NCBI GenBank assembly: GCA_964620045.1
Contig: CAZUJL010000005.1
Span: forward strand, 106,804-170,803
Length of the DNA stretch: 64,000 nt
Reading direction: 5' to 3'
Source: VFKU01 sp964620045
GTDB taxonomy: Bacteria; Hydrogenedentota; Hydrogenedentia; Hydrogenedentales; GCA-2746185
Made by a program: the position numbers and the translations under genes. This document shows, in pieces, positions 25,137 through 33,702 of this stretch. Each line of letters starts with the position of its first letter. The first letter of the stretch is position 1. Under the pieces are notes generated by a model. It was not told the origin of the DNA. It was given only the letters and a program-made list of their open reading frames with translations, and did no database searches.

Positions 25137-27392
25137 ATGAGACGTGGATTTGGCAGCCTGCGCGGGCGACCGTGGTGGGTGATTCTCGTGGCCGCGCTAG
25201 TGGCCATGGACGCCGCCGCACAGCAGTCGCCGACGCGCCCAGGCGGGCGGCGTGGGCCGCAGCTTGGCGAGTTGGAAGGCGCGATGCAGGCCGTGGAGCC
25301 GACGGACGGGCGGGGTGGCGCGAACCGCGGCGGGCAACCCGTCGAGGTCACCGTCACCACCGGTACGGCGTCGGCGTCGCCGAGCCGCGTGGTCTCGCCG
25401 CAGGGCGCCTTTGAACCCGGACTGGAGCGGCCGCTGAAATACGGCGACGCGCCGAAGGCGGACGAATCCATCAAGATCACGCTGACGGGCCCGATGTCGG
25501 CCAGCGAATTTTTGGATGCGCTCGCGGTGGCGACGAGCTGGAACATCGCGTCGACGCCGAAAGTGCGCGAGACGGTACTGGAATTCTGGACGAACGAGAT
25601 CACACCCGCGCAGGCGCTCGCGATTCTGCGCTTTAACGAGATTTATTACGAGTACGACAAGGAAGCGAATTTCCTGTTCGTGCTAACGAAAGAAGAGCAC
25701 GTGACCCGCGCGTACGGTTCGCTGGTGCAAGCCGAATTCAGCGTGAACTACGCGGATTTGCAGAGCATCGAGACGGTGCTCACGTCGCTGCTGTCCGCCA
25801 AGGGCCGCCTGATCGCGGACCCGGCCACGTCGAAGATCATCGTGTATGACACGCAAGACAACATCGATGCGATGCGCAAAATTATGAGCGAGATCGATGC
25901 GCCGCAAGAAACCCGCGCGTTCCAGTTGGTGCACGTCGACGCGGAAGCAATGACCACAAGCATCGAAAGCCTGCTGACCGAAAGTGGCAAGCTCAGCGTC
26001 GATGCGCGCTCGAACACGCTGGTCGTGTATGACCGCTCGCAGCGGCTGGATCGCGTGGCCGAAGTGCTGTCGATGCTGGACCAGGAACTGGAAACGCGCT
26101 CGTGGGTGCTCGATTACGCGGATCCGCTCACGGTGGCGGAAGACGTCGGCCTGCTCGTGCCCGAGGCGATGGGCTCGATCGTGGTGCACGAGGACATCCA
26201 TCAGATTACGGTCACCGCGACGCCGTATCGCCTGAATGAAATCGATGGCCGCATCGCGGTGTGGGACACGAAACGCCGGCAGGTGCAGATCGAGGCGTAC
26301 CTCGCGACGATGAGCCGCAACGTCATGCGCAACCTGAACATCAACTGGTCCTATTCCGCCAATCCCGGCGGCGATCCGCTGGATATTACGGTCGGCAGCC
26401 TCGCGAACAGCGATGATGAGGACACGCCCGCCGGTCAGGGCACGACGATCGATTATCAGGGCGTGCCGCTGGGCGTGGTCATTAACATGCTGGATACCAC
26501 CGGCGACGCGACGATCCTGGCCCACCCGCGCATCACGGTGCAGGACGGCCAGGAGGCCAGCTTCGACAACACGACCCAGGTGCCCTTCGCTTCGTCCACG
26601 ACGACCTTCGACAACGTCGGCGGCGCGAATTCGAATGCGCAGATCGACTTCATCGACGTCGGTACCCGGTTGCTGGTGACGCCGCGCATTACGAGTGTCG
26701 ACACCATCCTGCTGAACATCGAGGCCGAAGACAGCACCTTCGTGTCGGTGAACGTGTTCTCCAACGGCCAGCTCAACACGCTGCCGCAGAAGACACAAAA
26801 CCGCGCGCAGACGCAGGTGCTGGTGCACGACGCCGAGACGATCGTGCTGGGCGGGTTGCGCACGAGCAACTTCTCCGACACGGTCGACAAGGTGCCGATC
26901 CTGGGCGACATTCCGCTGCTCGGCCGCGCCTTCCGCAGCACGGGCAAGGATCATCAGGATCGCGAGCTGTTGATCTTCATGACGCCGACGCTGGTGGGCG
27001 AGCAGACCCAGCCGGAGGCGCTGCGGCTGGCGGCGGTGGAAGACAGCTTTGCCCAGCGGATGCGTCTTGACGATAAGTCGTATTTCCAGCGTTGGAAACA
27101 CAAGATCAACAACGGCGAAGAAGAGTTTGCCGTGTCCGTTGGGCAGACGGGCGGGATCATGGCCGAAGGCGACGACGTTACCATGCCGGAGTTGCTTGGG
27201 CTGATTGACGGCGTCGCGGAACCCGAAACAAAGACGCTGATTCTGCGCGAGCATGTGCGTGCGCCGAAGGAAATCGCGTCGGAAGTGGCCGACCGGGCGA
27301 TGGCGCGCGGGATGAAGGTGCAGTTCGACGAGTTGCGCGATCCGTTTGTGCCCAAGACCGCCGCGCCGGTGAATGCAGGGCCGAACCCCTAA
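25137..27392 (+). CDS. gspD: Type II secretion secretin GspD
   Basis: Outer-membrane channel. A signal peptide (GRPWWVILVAALVAMDAAAQ) and a Gly/Arg-rich linker precede the N0 and repeated N1-type domains (LQSIETVLTSLLSAKGRLIADPATSKIIVYD and two further repeats). The C-terminal secretin domain carries VPILGDIPLLGRAFRS and LLIFMTPTLV. A tail of about 110 residues follows the secretin core. I prefer ATG at 25137 (GGAG 6 nt upstream and a clean signal peptide); the frame is open to GTG 25098 and ATG 25125. Last gene of the operon, followed by a terminator. Confidence 0.93.
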   Translation: MRRGFGSLRGRPWWVILVAALVAMDAAAQQSPTRPGGRRGPQLGELEGAMQAVEPTDGRGGANRGGQPVEVTVTTGTASASPSRVVSPQGAFEPGLERPLKYGDAPKADESIKITLTGPMSASEFLDALAVATSWNIASTPKVRETVLEFWTNEITPAQALAILRFNEIYYEYDKEANFLFVLTKEEHVTRAYGSLVQAEFSVNYADLQSIETVLTSLLSAKGRLIADPATSKIIVYDTQDNIDAMRKIMSEIDAPQETRAFQLVHVDAEAMTTSIESLLTESGKLSVDARSNTLVVYDRSQRLDRVAEVLSMLDQELETRSWVLDYADPLTVAEDVGLLVPEAMGSIVVHEDIHQITVTATPYRLNEIDGRIAVWDTKRRQVQIEAYLATMSRNVMRNLNINWSYSANPGGDPLDITVGSLANSDDEDTPAGQGTTIDYQGVPLGVVINMLDTTGDATILAHPRITVQDGQEASFDNTTQVPFASSTTTFDNVGGANSNAQIDFIDVGTRLLVTPRITSVDTILLNIEAEDSTFVSVNVFSNGQLNTLPQKTQNRAQTQVLVHDAETIVLGGLRTSNFSDTVDKVPILGDIPLLGRAFRSTGKDHQDRELLIFMTPTLVGEQTQPEALRLAAVEDSFAQRMRLDDKSYFQRWKHKINNGEEEFAVSVGQTGGIMAEGDDVTMPELLGLIDGVAEPETKTLILREHVRAPKEIASEVADRAMARGMKVQFDELRDPFVPKTAAPVNAGPNP

Positions 27393-27420
27393 GCAGGGCC
27401 CTGATTTTTGGATCGAGTGG

Positions 27421-27450
27421 CACCCCTAAGCTCTGCTTAGGGGTGTTTTT
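27421..27450 (+). terminator. Rho-independent terminator of the gsp operon
   Basis: An 11-bp perfect stem CACCCCTAAGC/GCTTAGGGGTG, three-base loop, then TTTTT. The tail touches the stop codon of the convergent DUF423 gene. Confidence 0.93.
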
Positions 27451-27832
27451 ATTTGGTCGCCGCGATGGCCGCGAACACCCAACCCGCAATGAGCGCGAGT
27501 CCACCGAAAGGCGTGATGGCGCCGAGCCACGAGATGCCGGTGACGGCGAGCACATAAAGCGTGCCGGAAAAGATCGCGATGCCGACAAGCCACAGGCGGC
27601 ACGCCCACGCGCCCGTGCGGCTGGCAATGCCCGGCAGCGCGCCGCCCGCGAACGCGAGCATCGCGAGGGCGTGGTACATGTGGTACTGCGCGGCCGTGTG
27701 CCAGATGTCGAGATGCTCGGCGTCGATGCGTTCCTTGAGGCCGTGCGCGCCGAAGGCCCCGGCGATAACGGCGAGCGCGCCGAGCGCGGCCGCAATGCGG
27801 AAGTAACCGCGTTGCTTCGATGAATTCGTCAT
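27449..27832 (-). CDS. DUF423 family membrane protein
   Basis: Small inner-membrane protein of 127 residues with four predicted helices. The family signature is clear: GALAVIAGAFGAHGLK near the N-terminus, then WHTAAQYHMYHALAML and GGLALIAGWVFAAIA. Family members (YgdD/YwdK type) have no settled function. It is convergent with gspD and downstream of the bacilliredoxin gene, from which a hairpin separates it. Confidence 0.93.
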   Translation of the reverse strand: MTNSSKQRGYFRIAAALGALAVIAGAFGAHGLKERIDAEHLDIWHTAAQYHMYHALAMLAFAGGALPGIASRTGAWACRLWLVGIAIFSGTLYVLAVTGISWLGAITPFGGLALIAGWVFAAIAATK

Positions 27833-27890
27833 TCGACCCCTCCGTAAAGCCCGCCAATCGAGAGATTGGCGTTCCCGGGTACAAACACAA

Positions 27891-27916
27891 ACGGCGGGGG
27901 TTGGTGCCCCCGCCGT
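27891..27916 (-). terminator. Hairpin after the bacilliredoxin gene
   Basis: Perfect 10-bp inverted repeat ACGGCGGGGG/CCCCCGCCGT with a 6-nt loop just past the stop codon of the minus-strand gene; the tail on that strand is only moderately T-rich (TTTGTGTTTG). A second small hairpin (CGCCAATC/GATTGGCG) lies between it and the DUF423 gene. Confidence 0.6.
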
Positions 27917-27934
27917 CGAAATTTTCTACTGGAC

Positions 27935-28447
27935 TTAGTTGCCTTTGTACAGCGGAATCGTCGAGCCGCAACGCTGCACGGATTCGTTGCCGTCAAACAC
28001 TTCGCGCGAGACCGACGGCCCCTGGCGATCGCAGTTTTCGTTGAAGGCCTTTGACAACGCGTTCGAGATGTCCACGGCGGACATGCGCTCGATGTGGCGG
28101 CGTTCGAGCACGCCGATCATCTGGCCGTCCTTGAACAGCGCCACACACGGCGACGACGGCGGCACGGGCTGCATTAGTTCGCGCGCGCGCTGCACGGCTT
28201 CGGTGTCCATGCCGGCGAACACGGTGTACAGGTTGTTCGGGATTTTGTCGTTCTGCAGCGCGAGCGTGACGCCCGGGCGGCAGCTTCCGGCCGCGCATCC
28301 GCAGACCGAGTTGATCACGAGCAGCGAGGTGCCGGGGTTCTTCAGCGCCTGGTCGACGTCGGCCGGCGTGCGCAGCGCGGTGACGCCTACGTTGGTCAGC
28401 TCTTCTTCCATCGGCTTGACCATTTCAGGATCGTAAATTGGTGGCAT
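27935..28447 (-). CDS. Bacilliredoxin (BrxA/BrxB, YphP family)
   Basis: Thioredoxin-fold protein that removes bacillithiol or related thiols from oxidised proteins. The start MPPIYDPEMVKPMEEELTN and the redox motif Cys-Gly-Cys in NSVCGCAAGSCRPG are characteristic of the family. At 170 residues it is about 25 longer than Bacillus homologues; the extra is a C-terminal tail (EVFDGNESVQRCGSTIPLYKGN in part) carrying another cysteine. Presence does not prove that the cell makes bacillithiol. It is divergent from the alpha/beta hydrolase gene. Confidence 0.92.
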   Translation of the reverse strand: MPPIYDPEMVKPMEEELTNVGVTALRTPADVDQALKNPGTSLLVINSVCGCAAGSCRPGVTLALQNDKIPNNLYTVFAGMDTEAVQRARELMQPVPPSSPCVALFKDGQMIGVLERRHIERMSAVDISNALSKAFNENCDRQGPSVSREVFDGNESVQRCGSTIPLYKGN

Positions 28448-28625
28448 GGCGGGTCTCCGTAGTCAATTTTCGTGTTACAGAAATGCTAGTCCTTGAAGGG
28501 AACGAAGCGGTCCGGCGGGTTATTCCCGGCACTCGCCGTTTAAAGCACACATAGGCTACCATCACCGGAGCGCGTCCCGCCACCCGGCGAGGCGGACACA
28601 GCCCAAATCCTCAGGAGAATTGAGC

Positions 28626-29597
28626 ATGCGTATGCGTTTTGCGTTGGCGGCAACAATCGTGGCGGTGGGCCTGGCCTATGCGCCGCTCGGCGCGGCCCAA
28701 CCCAATCCGAAGGCCGCCTCGCGCGCGGTGAACATTTGGAGCGACGGCACGCGCATGGCGGGCGACCTGTTCTATCCGGCGGACGCCAAAGAGGGCGACA
28801 AGTTTCCCGCGATTGTGCTGTGCCACGGCTGGGGCGGCGTGAAGGAACACCTGCGCCGCACGTACGCGCCGCGCTTCGCCGCGGAAGGCTACGTGGTGCT
28901 GACCTTCGACTACCGCGGCTGGGGCGAGAGCGACAGCCGGCTCGTGATGCACGAACCGATGCCGAAACCGGACGCGGACGGCAATGTGACGGTGAAGGCG
29001 CAAGCGATCCGCGAGCTCGTGGACCCCTTCGATCAGCTTGAGGACATCCGCAACGCCATCAATTTCCTCGAAGGCGAAGCGATGGTGGACACCTCGCGCA
29101 TCGGCCTGTGGGGCAGCAGCTTCGGCGGCGGATTGGTGTTGCAGACGGCGCTCAACGATTCGCGCGTGAAGTGTCTGGTCGATCAGGTCGGCGCGGTGAA
29201 TGCGCATGACGCTGCCGTGCAGCCATATGGCGGAGACATGGCAGGCAACCACGCGATGGAAATCAAACGCTCGCGCGGCGAGGCGCCGGCTGTGCCGCAG
29301 GGGGAAAACGTATTTCCGAATCTGCGCGGCACGCCGCACCTCGAGCGTTTCGCGCGTTTCGCGCCGGTGGAAGAAGCCGCGAAGCTCAAAGTACCCATCC
29401 TGATCATCGACGCCGAGAATGAAGAACTCTTCGACCGTCACCAGCACGGCGAAAAGGTATACAACCTCGTGAAGGACCACGTGCCCGCGAAGTATCACGT
29501 CGAGCCGGGCATCCAGCACTACGGCATCTATCAGGCGCGCTACGTGCAGGGTGCCGACGCCGCGATCGCGTGGTACAACGAGCACCTGAAGAAGTAA
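28626..29597 (+). CDS. Exported alpha/beta hydrolase (dienelactone hydrolase-like)
   Basis: Signal peptide (about 25 residues ending near GAAQ), then an alpha/beta hydrolase fold. The catalytic triad is visible as Ser in GLWGSSFGG, Asp in LIIDAENEEL, and His in GIQHYGIY. An early HGWGG motif forms the oxyanion region. Substrate is unknown; an esterase or lactonase is likely. ATG at 28626 is preferred over an in-frame TTG at 28620 because AGGAGA lies 7 nt upstream of it. A palindromic element begins 5 nt after its stop codon. Confidence 0.88.
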   Translation: MRMRFALAATIVAVGLAYAPLGAAQPNPKAASRAVNIWSDGTRMAGDLFYPADAKEGDKFPAIVLCHGWGGVKEHLRRTYAPRFAAEGYVVLTFDYRGWGESDSRLVMHEPMPKPDADGNVTVKAQAIRELVDPFDQLEDIRNAINFLEGEAMVDTSRIGLWGSSFGGGLVLQTALNDSRVKCLVDQVGAVNAHDAAVQPYGGDMAGNHAMEIKRSRGEAPAVPQGENVFPNLRGTPHLERFARFAPVEEAAKLKVPILIIDAENEELFDRHQHGEKVYNLVKDHVPAKYHVEPGIQHYGIYQARYVQGADAAIAWYNEHLKK

Positions 29598-29602
29598 CCG
29601 CC

Positions 29603-29844
29603 AGGGGACTGACTGCGAATCCCCTTCGCTCGTCCGATCACTCTTATTTGTCCTGTTGCTTCGGCGGCAGGACAAATTTCATTTTGACGAGGGATTCGTA
29701 GTCTGTCCCCGGTCTTGGCGCTGATCGTTAGAACCGGGGACAGACTATGAATTGCGGTGACGAGACGTTGTATCGCGTGATTGCATTGCGACGGTGCTGG
29801 TACGCCGAAGCGCCCACTGCGACGCAATTCGCAGTCAGTCCCCT
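29603..29844. repeat. REP-like nested palindromic element, copy 2
   Basis: Same organisation as the copy at 11703: outer arms AGGGGACTGACTGCGAA (29603-29619) and exact complement (29828-29844); inner arms TTCGTAGTCTGTCCCCGG (29695-29712) and its complement with one mismatch (29734-29751). It also has a third small palindrome (ATTTGTCCTG/CAGGACAAAT) between outer left and inner arms. The interior differs from copy 1 apart from the arms. The right arm supplies the last codons and stop of the convergent cytochrome gene. Confidence 0.85.
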
Positions 29845-31289
29845 GGGTCGTCTTGCGCGCGCTTTTCCTGATCTTCGCCGACCGTGTCGAGCTCGTTGGG
29901 TCGATACGAATAGGACGAATCGACAGAAACAAAGCCGTTACTGCCGGATTGGCCGATGAATTCCGCCGTGCGCGTGCCGGTGTCGCACAGCGCATTCAAA
30001 AAGGCGAACAGGGCCTTGAAGTCCTGTTCCGAGATGCGGATGTTCGCCAGTTCCGGGTCCGCGTTGCGCAGATCGCCCATGCGCGAAAGGAAAGCCGCCT
30101 CCATTTTTTGTTGCAGCGCCGATTCCAGCGTCGTGTACAGGCCGTTGTGCATGTAGGGCGGGGTGGACGGCAGATTGCGCAGCGGCGGAGTTTTGAAGGT
30201 CGCAATCGTGCGGATGCGGAAATTCGCTTCCGCTTCCTGCGGCACATAGAGCGGTGAATTTCCAAAGCGCGCGAAGTTCCAATAACCCAAATCCACATTG
30301 CCCGGCACCTCATGCCGCGCGCGCTTCATGAACTGCGGCAGGGGACGCGTGCCCGCCGTGGGCACATTGAGATTCGCGAAGCTCCCGGCGCCGTGCACGC
30401 CGTCGTATTCTTCCTGCGTCACGCCGGTGTTGTGGAAGCTGCGATCCGTGAAACTGGGCGGCACGTGGCACACGACGCAATTGCCCGCGCTCGCCGTGCC
30501 CTTGGTGCGGAGGAAAATGCGGTAACCGTCCATCGCGTCCGCGCTGAAACCCTCCACGGGCTTGAGCGTACCGTCCGCCTTTTTATTGTCGATTTCGCGG
30601 ATGATGCGAGCGCCGTACGCCGTGGGATCTTCGCCGGCATGCGGAGCATCGTCCAAATTATTGGCGCGCAGAAATTCGTCGTAGGGCGAGGTGCGCGCAC
30701 TCTGCAACGATCGTACGAAGTCCGAGATCGCGTGCGCCGCCGCGCGCACATTTTCTTCGTCATCCACCGCGTTCACATCGACGCCGTATGCTTCTCTGAA
30801 CGAATCGGCGTAATTTGCGCGCAGCACTGTCGCCACATTCTTGGCGGCAATTTTCTTTTCTTTTGGCAACCATCCGAAGTTTCGCCCAACCAAGGTATGT
30901 TCGGACTGTCCTTCGAGCGACAGGAACTCGCCGTCCGCGTGAATGAAGTCGTGCTGGTCGAGGTCGAACAGTCCCGGCGCGTTGCGCAGCGTTTCGCGCA
31001 CGGGGTCTTCGCGCCGCCACGGTTGCCAGCTCCGGCCGAGGGGATCGGCAAAGCCGCGGAACCCGACGCCGTCGGACGGCGTGTGGCAGGTGACGCAGCC
31101 GATGTCGAGGTCGCCGGCGGGATTGTCGAAGCGCATCTCGTGGAATAGACGCTCGCCGAGCGCCACGCGGGGATCGGGATCAAGGGCGGTTGCGGCCGAA
31201 CAGGCCACGAGGAGCAATAGGAGCGGGGAGAGGGTTCGCAGGGGCACCGGCTGCGCACTTCGGAAGCGTTGAAACCGCGGACGCGTCAT
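29835..31289 (-). CDS. Diheme cytochrome c peroxidase / MauG-like lipoprotein
   Basis: Periplasmic diheme enzyme of the bacterial cytochrome c peroxidase/MauG family. The N-terminus looks like a lipoprotein signal (lipobox LLVAC, Cys30). Heme-binding motifs are CVTCH (residues 65-69) and CVVCH (271-275); PPYMHNGLYTTLESAL is the conserved distal/second-heme region. Family members reduce peroxide or oxidise a protein substrate. The start is taken as MTRPRFQRF; the frame extends into the neighbouring tRNA, which cannot be coding. The last three codons and TGA come from the palindromic element. Confidence 0.9.
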   Translation of the reverse strand: MTRPRFQRFRSAQPVPLRTLSPLLLLLVACSAATALDPDPRVALGERLFHEMRFDNPAGDLDIGCVTCHTPSDGVGFRGFADPLGRSWQPWRREDPVRETLRNAPGLFDLDQHDFIHADGEFLSLEGQSEHTLVGRNFGWLPKEKKIAAKNVATVLRANYADSFREAYGVDVNAVDDEENVRAAAHAISDFVRSLQSARTSPYDEFLRANNLDDAPHAGEDPTAYGARIIREIDNKKADGTLKPVEGFSADAMDGYRIFLRTKGTASAGNCVVCHVPPSFTDRSFHNTGVTQEEYDGVHGAGSFANLNVPTAGTRPLPQFMKRARHEVPGNVDLGYWNFARFGNSPLYVPQEAEANFRIRTIATFKTPPLRNLPSTPPYMHNGLYTTLESALQQKMEAAFLSRMGDLRNADPELANIRISEQDFKALFAFLNALCDTGTRTAEFIGQSGSNGFVSVDSSYSYRPNELDTVGEDQEKRAQDDPGD

Positions 31290-31301
31290 AAAAAGGAGAA
31301 G

Positions 31302-31386
31302 TGGTGCGCGGGACAGGAATCGAACCTGCACCCCTTTCGGGACTAGATCCTTAGTCTAGCGTGTATGCCAATTTCACCACCCGCGC
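31302..31386 (-). tRNA. tRNA-Leu (anticodon AAG)
   Basis: A class II cloverleaf on the minus strand: acceptor GCGCGGG/CCCGCGC, anticodon stem CTAGA/TCTAG with loop CTAAGGA, so the anticodon is AAG (reads CUU and, if A34 becomes inosine, CUC/CUA). A long variable arm and T arm GCAGG-TTCGATT-CCTGT follow, and CCA is encoded. An A at position 34 of tRNA-Leu is uncommon in bacteria, which usually use GAG. Confidence 0.93.
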
Positions 31387-31431
31387 ACACCGAAAATAAT
31401 AGCGAATAACGGCGCTGTGTTGCAATACGCG

Positions 31432-33684
31432 CTACATCTTGAAGTACTGGTTTTGCAGGCGGGAGTACATCAAGTGCGCGAGGCCGAGCAGGCTCAGCGA
31501 CAGCGCGATGCACGAAACCACGAGTCCCCAGCGGAACGAACGCGGCGCGTAGCGGAACACCGCCTCGCGCGAACCCGAGGCCAGCTCGATGCCCTGGAAC
31601 GCGCCGTCGACCGGAAAAATCGGCGCGCTGAGGTTGTCGACGCGCGCGGTCCAGTCCGGGTAGTTCGTCTGCGCGAGCACCAGCACGCCGGGGTCGTTGC
31701 GAAAAACGTTTACGCGCTGGATTTCGACGCGGCTCGTCGGCGCGAGCAGGGGGCGGCCGGGCCGGCCTTCGTCGGCGCCCGGATCGGCCGCGGCCTCGAC
31801 CTGCGAGACCAGCTTGGAATCGAGCAGGCTCGGATCGAAGCGCCGCACCACGTTGATGTCGTGCAGCAGGCGTGTCGGCTGCGCACCGGGGGTGTACTCG
31901 AACAGCCCCGCGCCCTCGGCGGTCACGTTCAGCAGGCGCAACTGCGGACGCAGCCGCGCATACGGCCCGCTCACATCGGCCAGCGAGAGCACAAAGCGCG
32001 ATACGCCGGCGCGGGTGTAGAGCAGAGGATCCTGCCGCGCGCGTTCGAGGAATGCCGCCACGCGTGCCGGCGCGCGCGGACCAAAGCCGCGGATCAACGG
32101 CGATTCGATCGCCATACGCCCGGCCGTGTCGGTGCCGGGGCCAAACGCAATGCGGCCGGCCGAGGCGTGGCGCGCGGTGGTCTGAAAGGGCCCTTCGGTC
32201 AAATCCGCCCACGTCGTCCTCGGCTGCAGCGGCACGAACAGCGCGAGAAGTTCGAGCGCCGTGATCGCGCAGAGCGAGTAGCCCATCAGTCGTGGCCACG
32301 GTCGCACCAGCGTGATCCCGAGCACGAGCGCGAAGACCACCAGTGACGCGGCGGTCGCGCCGAGTTGCAGGAAAGCCTCGGGCGCGCCCGCCATGCGCGA
32401 CCAACCCATCGCGTAGGACACGACCGCGAGCGCCGTGAAGATGGCCAGCAACAAGCCGTACCGGCGGATGGCGGCCAGCGATTGCGCCGGGCGCAATTGG
32501 AGCCAGGCCTCGGCCGCGGCCGCGCCGCCCAGCGCGAGTCCGAAGGACAATGGCGCCACGAGCGCGCGGATGAGAATGGGTTGCAGGACTTCGGCGAACG
32601 GCTGCACGCAGGACAACACGATCGCGGTCGCCAGCCACACCGTGCTGATGATCAACAGCGCGTCAATGCGGCGCTTTTGCGCGTCCGGCGCCTGCGGCCG
32701 CACGACCAGCCAGAGCAACGCCAGCAGCAGCGACACATAGCCCGTGTGCAGCGGCGCGATCGCGCGCACGTCTTGCAGGTCTTCCGGCCGCGCGAGCGGG
32801 CCCAGCGGCGCGAGGAGGGCGACCCAACCGGAGGCGTCGCCGGGCACCCACACGGCGCGCGAGAGTTGTAACCATTCGAGCCACGGCACGATTTGCACGC
32901 CCGCGATGCCGATGCCGAGCGCGAGGGCCAGGGTGCTGGACACAAGCGCGCCGGGCACGCCCTTCCAGCCGGTCTGTGTGCGGCGGTAGATGTAGTAGGC
33001 GCCGAAAAACACGAGAGTGGAGGCAACCGCCTGCGGCGCGCCGCTCAGCAGCATCAATCCGATCAGGATCGAGGCCGCGGGCCAGTAGCGCAACTGGCCC
33101 AGACTCAGGCGCTCCGCGAACAGGAAAATCATCGGCACCCACACCACTGCGTCGGACACGGGGTCCGCCGTCCACACGATCAGGCTCGCGTTCAGCGCGT
33201 GCAGCACGGCGATCAGGAGTGCGAAAGGATGTGTGAAGCCGAGCACGCGCGCGACGTAGAACGCCAGCGCACCCGCGACGAATATTTTGATCAGCGCGGC
33301 CACCCACAGGCCGGTCTCCGCGCCGAACAGATAAATCGGCAGGCTGAACGGCGATAGCGCGCGCGTATTCCATTCGGCCAGGAAGGGAGTGCCCGCGAAC
33401 TCGCCCGGGTCCCACAGCATGGAGCCTTCTTCGTGGCCGATTTGCTCCAGGTACAGCACCGAGCGGATGGCGTGGGCGGCGCCGAAGCCCGGCGTCTGGT
33501 CGTTGTCGATGATCGGCGTCGCGCCGACCGAGGGCACGCTGAGCGTCGGCGGAAAATAAACAGGCGCGGCCTTCTCAATGACGAGCGGCGCGACCGCCGC
33601 AATGCCCGCGCCGAGGATGAGCAGAAAGCACACGCCGTGCTCGGTCGTGAACCACTTCTTGACTAGGGCGAGCAGCCGGCGCAT
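31432..33684 (-). CDS. YfhO-like polytopic membrane protein
   Basis: Large inner-membrane protein of 750 residues, with a dozen or so hydrophobic segments and a C-terminal extracytoplasmic domain followed by a last helix (VVSCIALSLSLLGLAHLMY). The pattern DNDQTPGFGAAHAI / WDPGEFAGTPFLAEWNTRALSP early on and TNYPDWTARVD near the C-terminus is typical of YfhO and related GT-C-fold proteins, some of which help to glycosylate cell-envelope polymers. No catalytic residue is assigned. It overlaps nothing and ends 45 nt from the tRNA gene; the phosphatase gene starts upstream on the same strand. Confidence 0.8.
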   Translation of the reverse strand: MRRLLALVKKWFTTEHGVCFLLILGAGIAAVAPLVIEKAAPVYFPPTLSVPSVGATPIIDNDQTPGFGAAHAIRSVLYLEQIGHEEGSMLWDPGEFAGTPFLAEWNTRALSPFSLPIYLFGAETGLWVAALIKIFVAGALAFYVARVLGFTHPFALLIAVLHALNASLIVWTADPVSDAVVWVPMIFLFAERLSLGQLRYWPAASILIGLMLLSGAPQAVASTLVFFGAYYIYRRTQTGWKGVPGALVSSTLALALGIGIAGVQIVPWLEWLQLSRAVWVPGDASGWVALLAPLGPLARPEDLQDVRAIAPLHTGYVSLLLALLWLVVRPQAPDAQKRRIDALLIISTVWLATAIVLSCVQPFAEVLQPILIRALVAPLSFGLALGGAAAAEAWLQLRPAQSLAAIRRYGLLLAIFTALAVVSYAMGWSRMAGAPEAFLQLGATAASLVVFALVLGITLVRPWPRLMGYSLCAITALELLALFVPLQPRTTWADLTEGPFQTTARHASAGRIAFGPGTDTAGRMAIESPLIRGFGPRAPARVAAFLERARQDPLLYTRAGVSRFVLSLADVSGPYARLRPQLRLLNVTAEGAGLFEYTPGAQPTRLLHDINVVRRFDPSLLDSKLVSQVEAAADPGADEGRPGRPLLAPTSRVEIQRVNVFRNDPGVLVLAQTNYPDWTARVDNLSAPIFPVDGAFQGIELASGSREAVFRYAPRSFRWGLVVSCIALSLSLLGLAHLMYSRLQNQYFKM

Positions 33685-33702
33685 CGCGTTCGCCCTCCGG
33701 GG

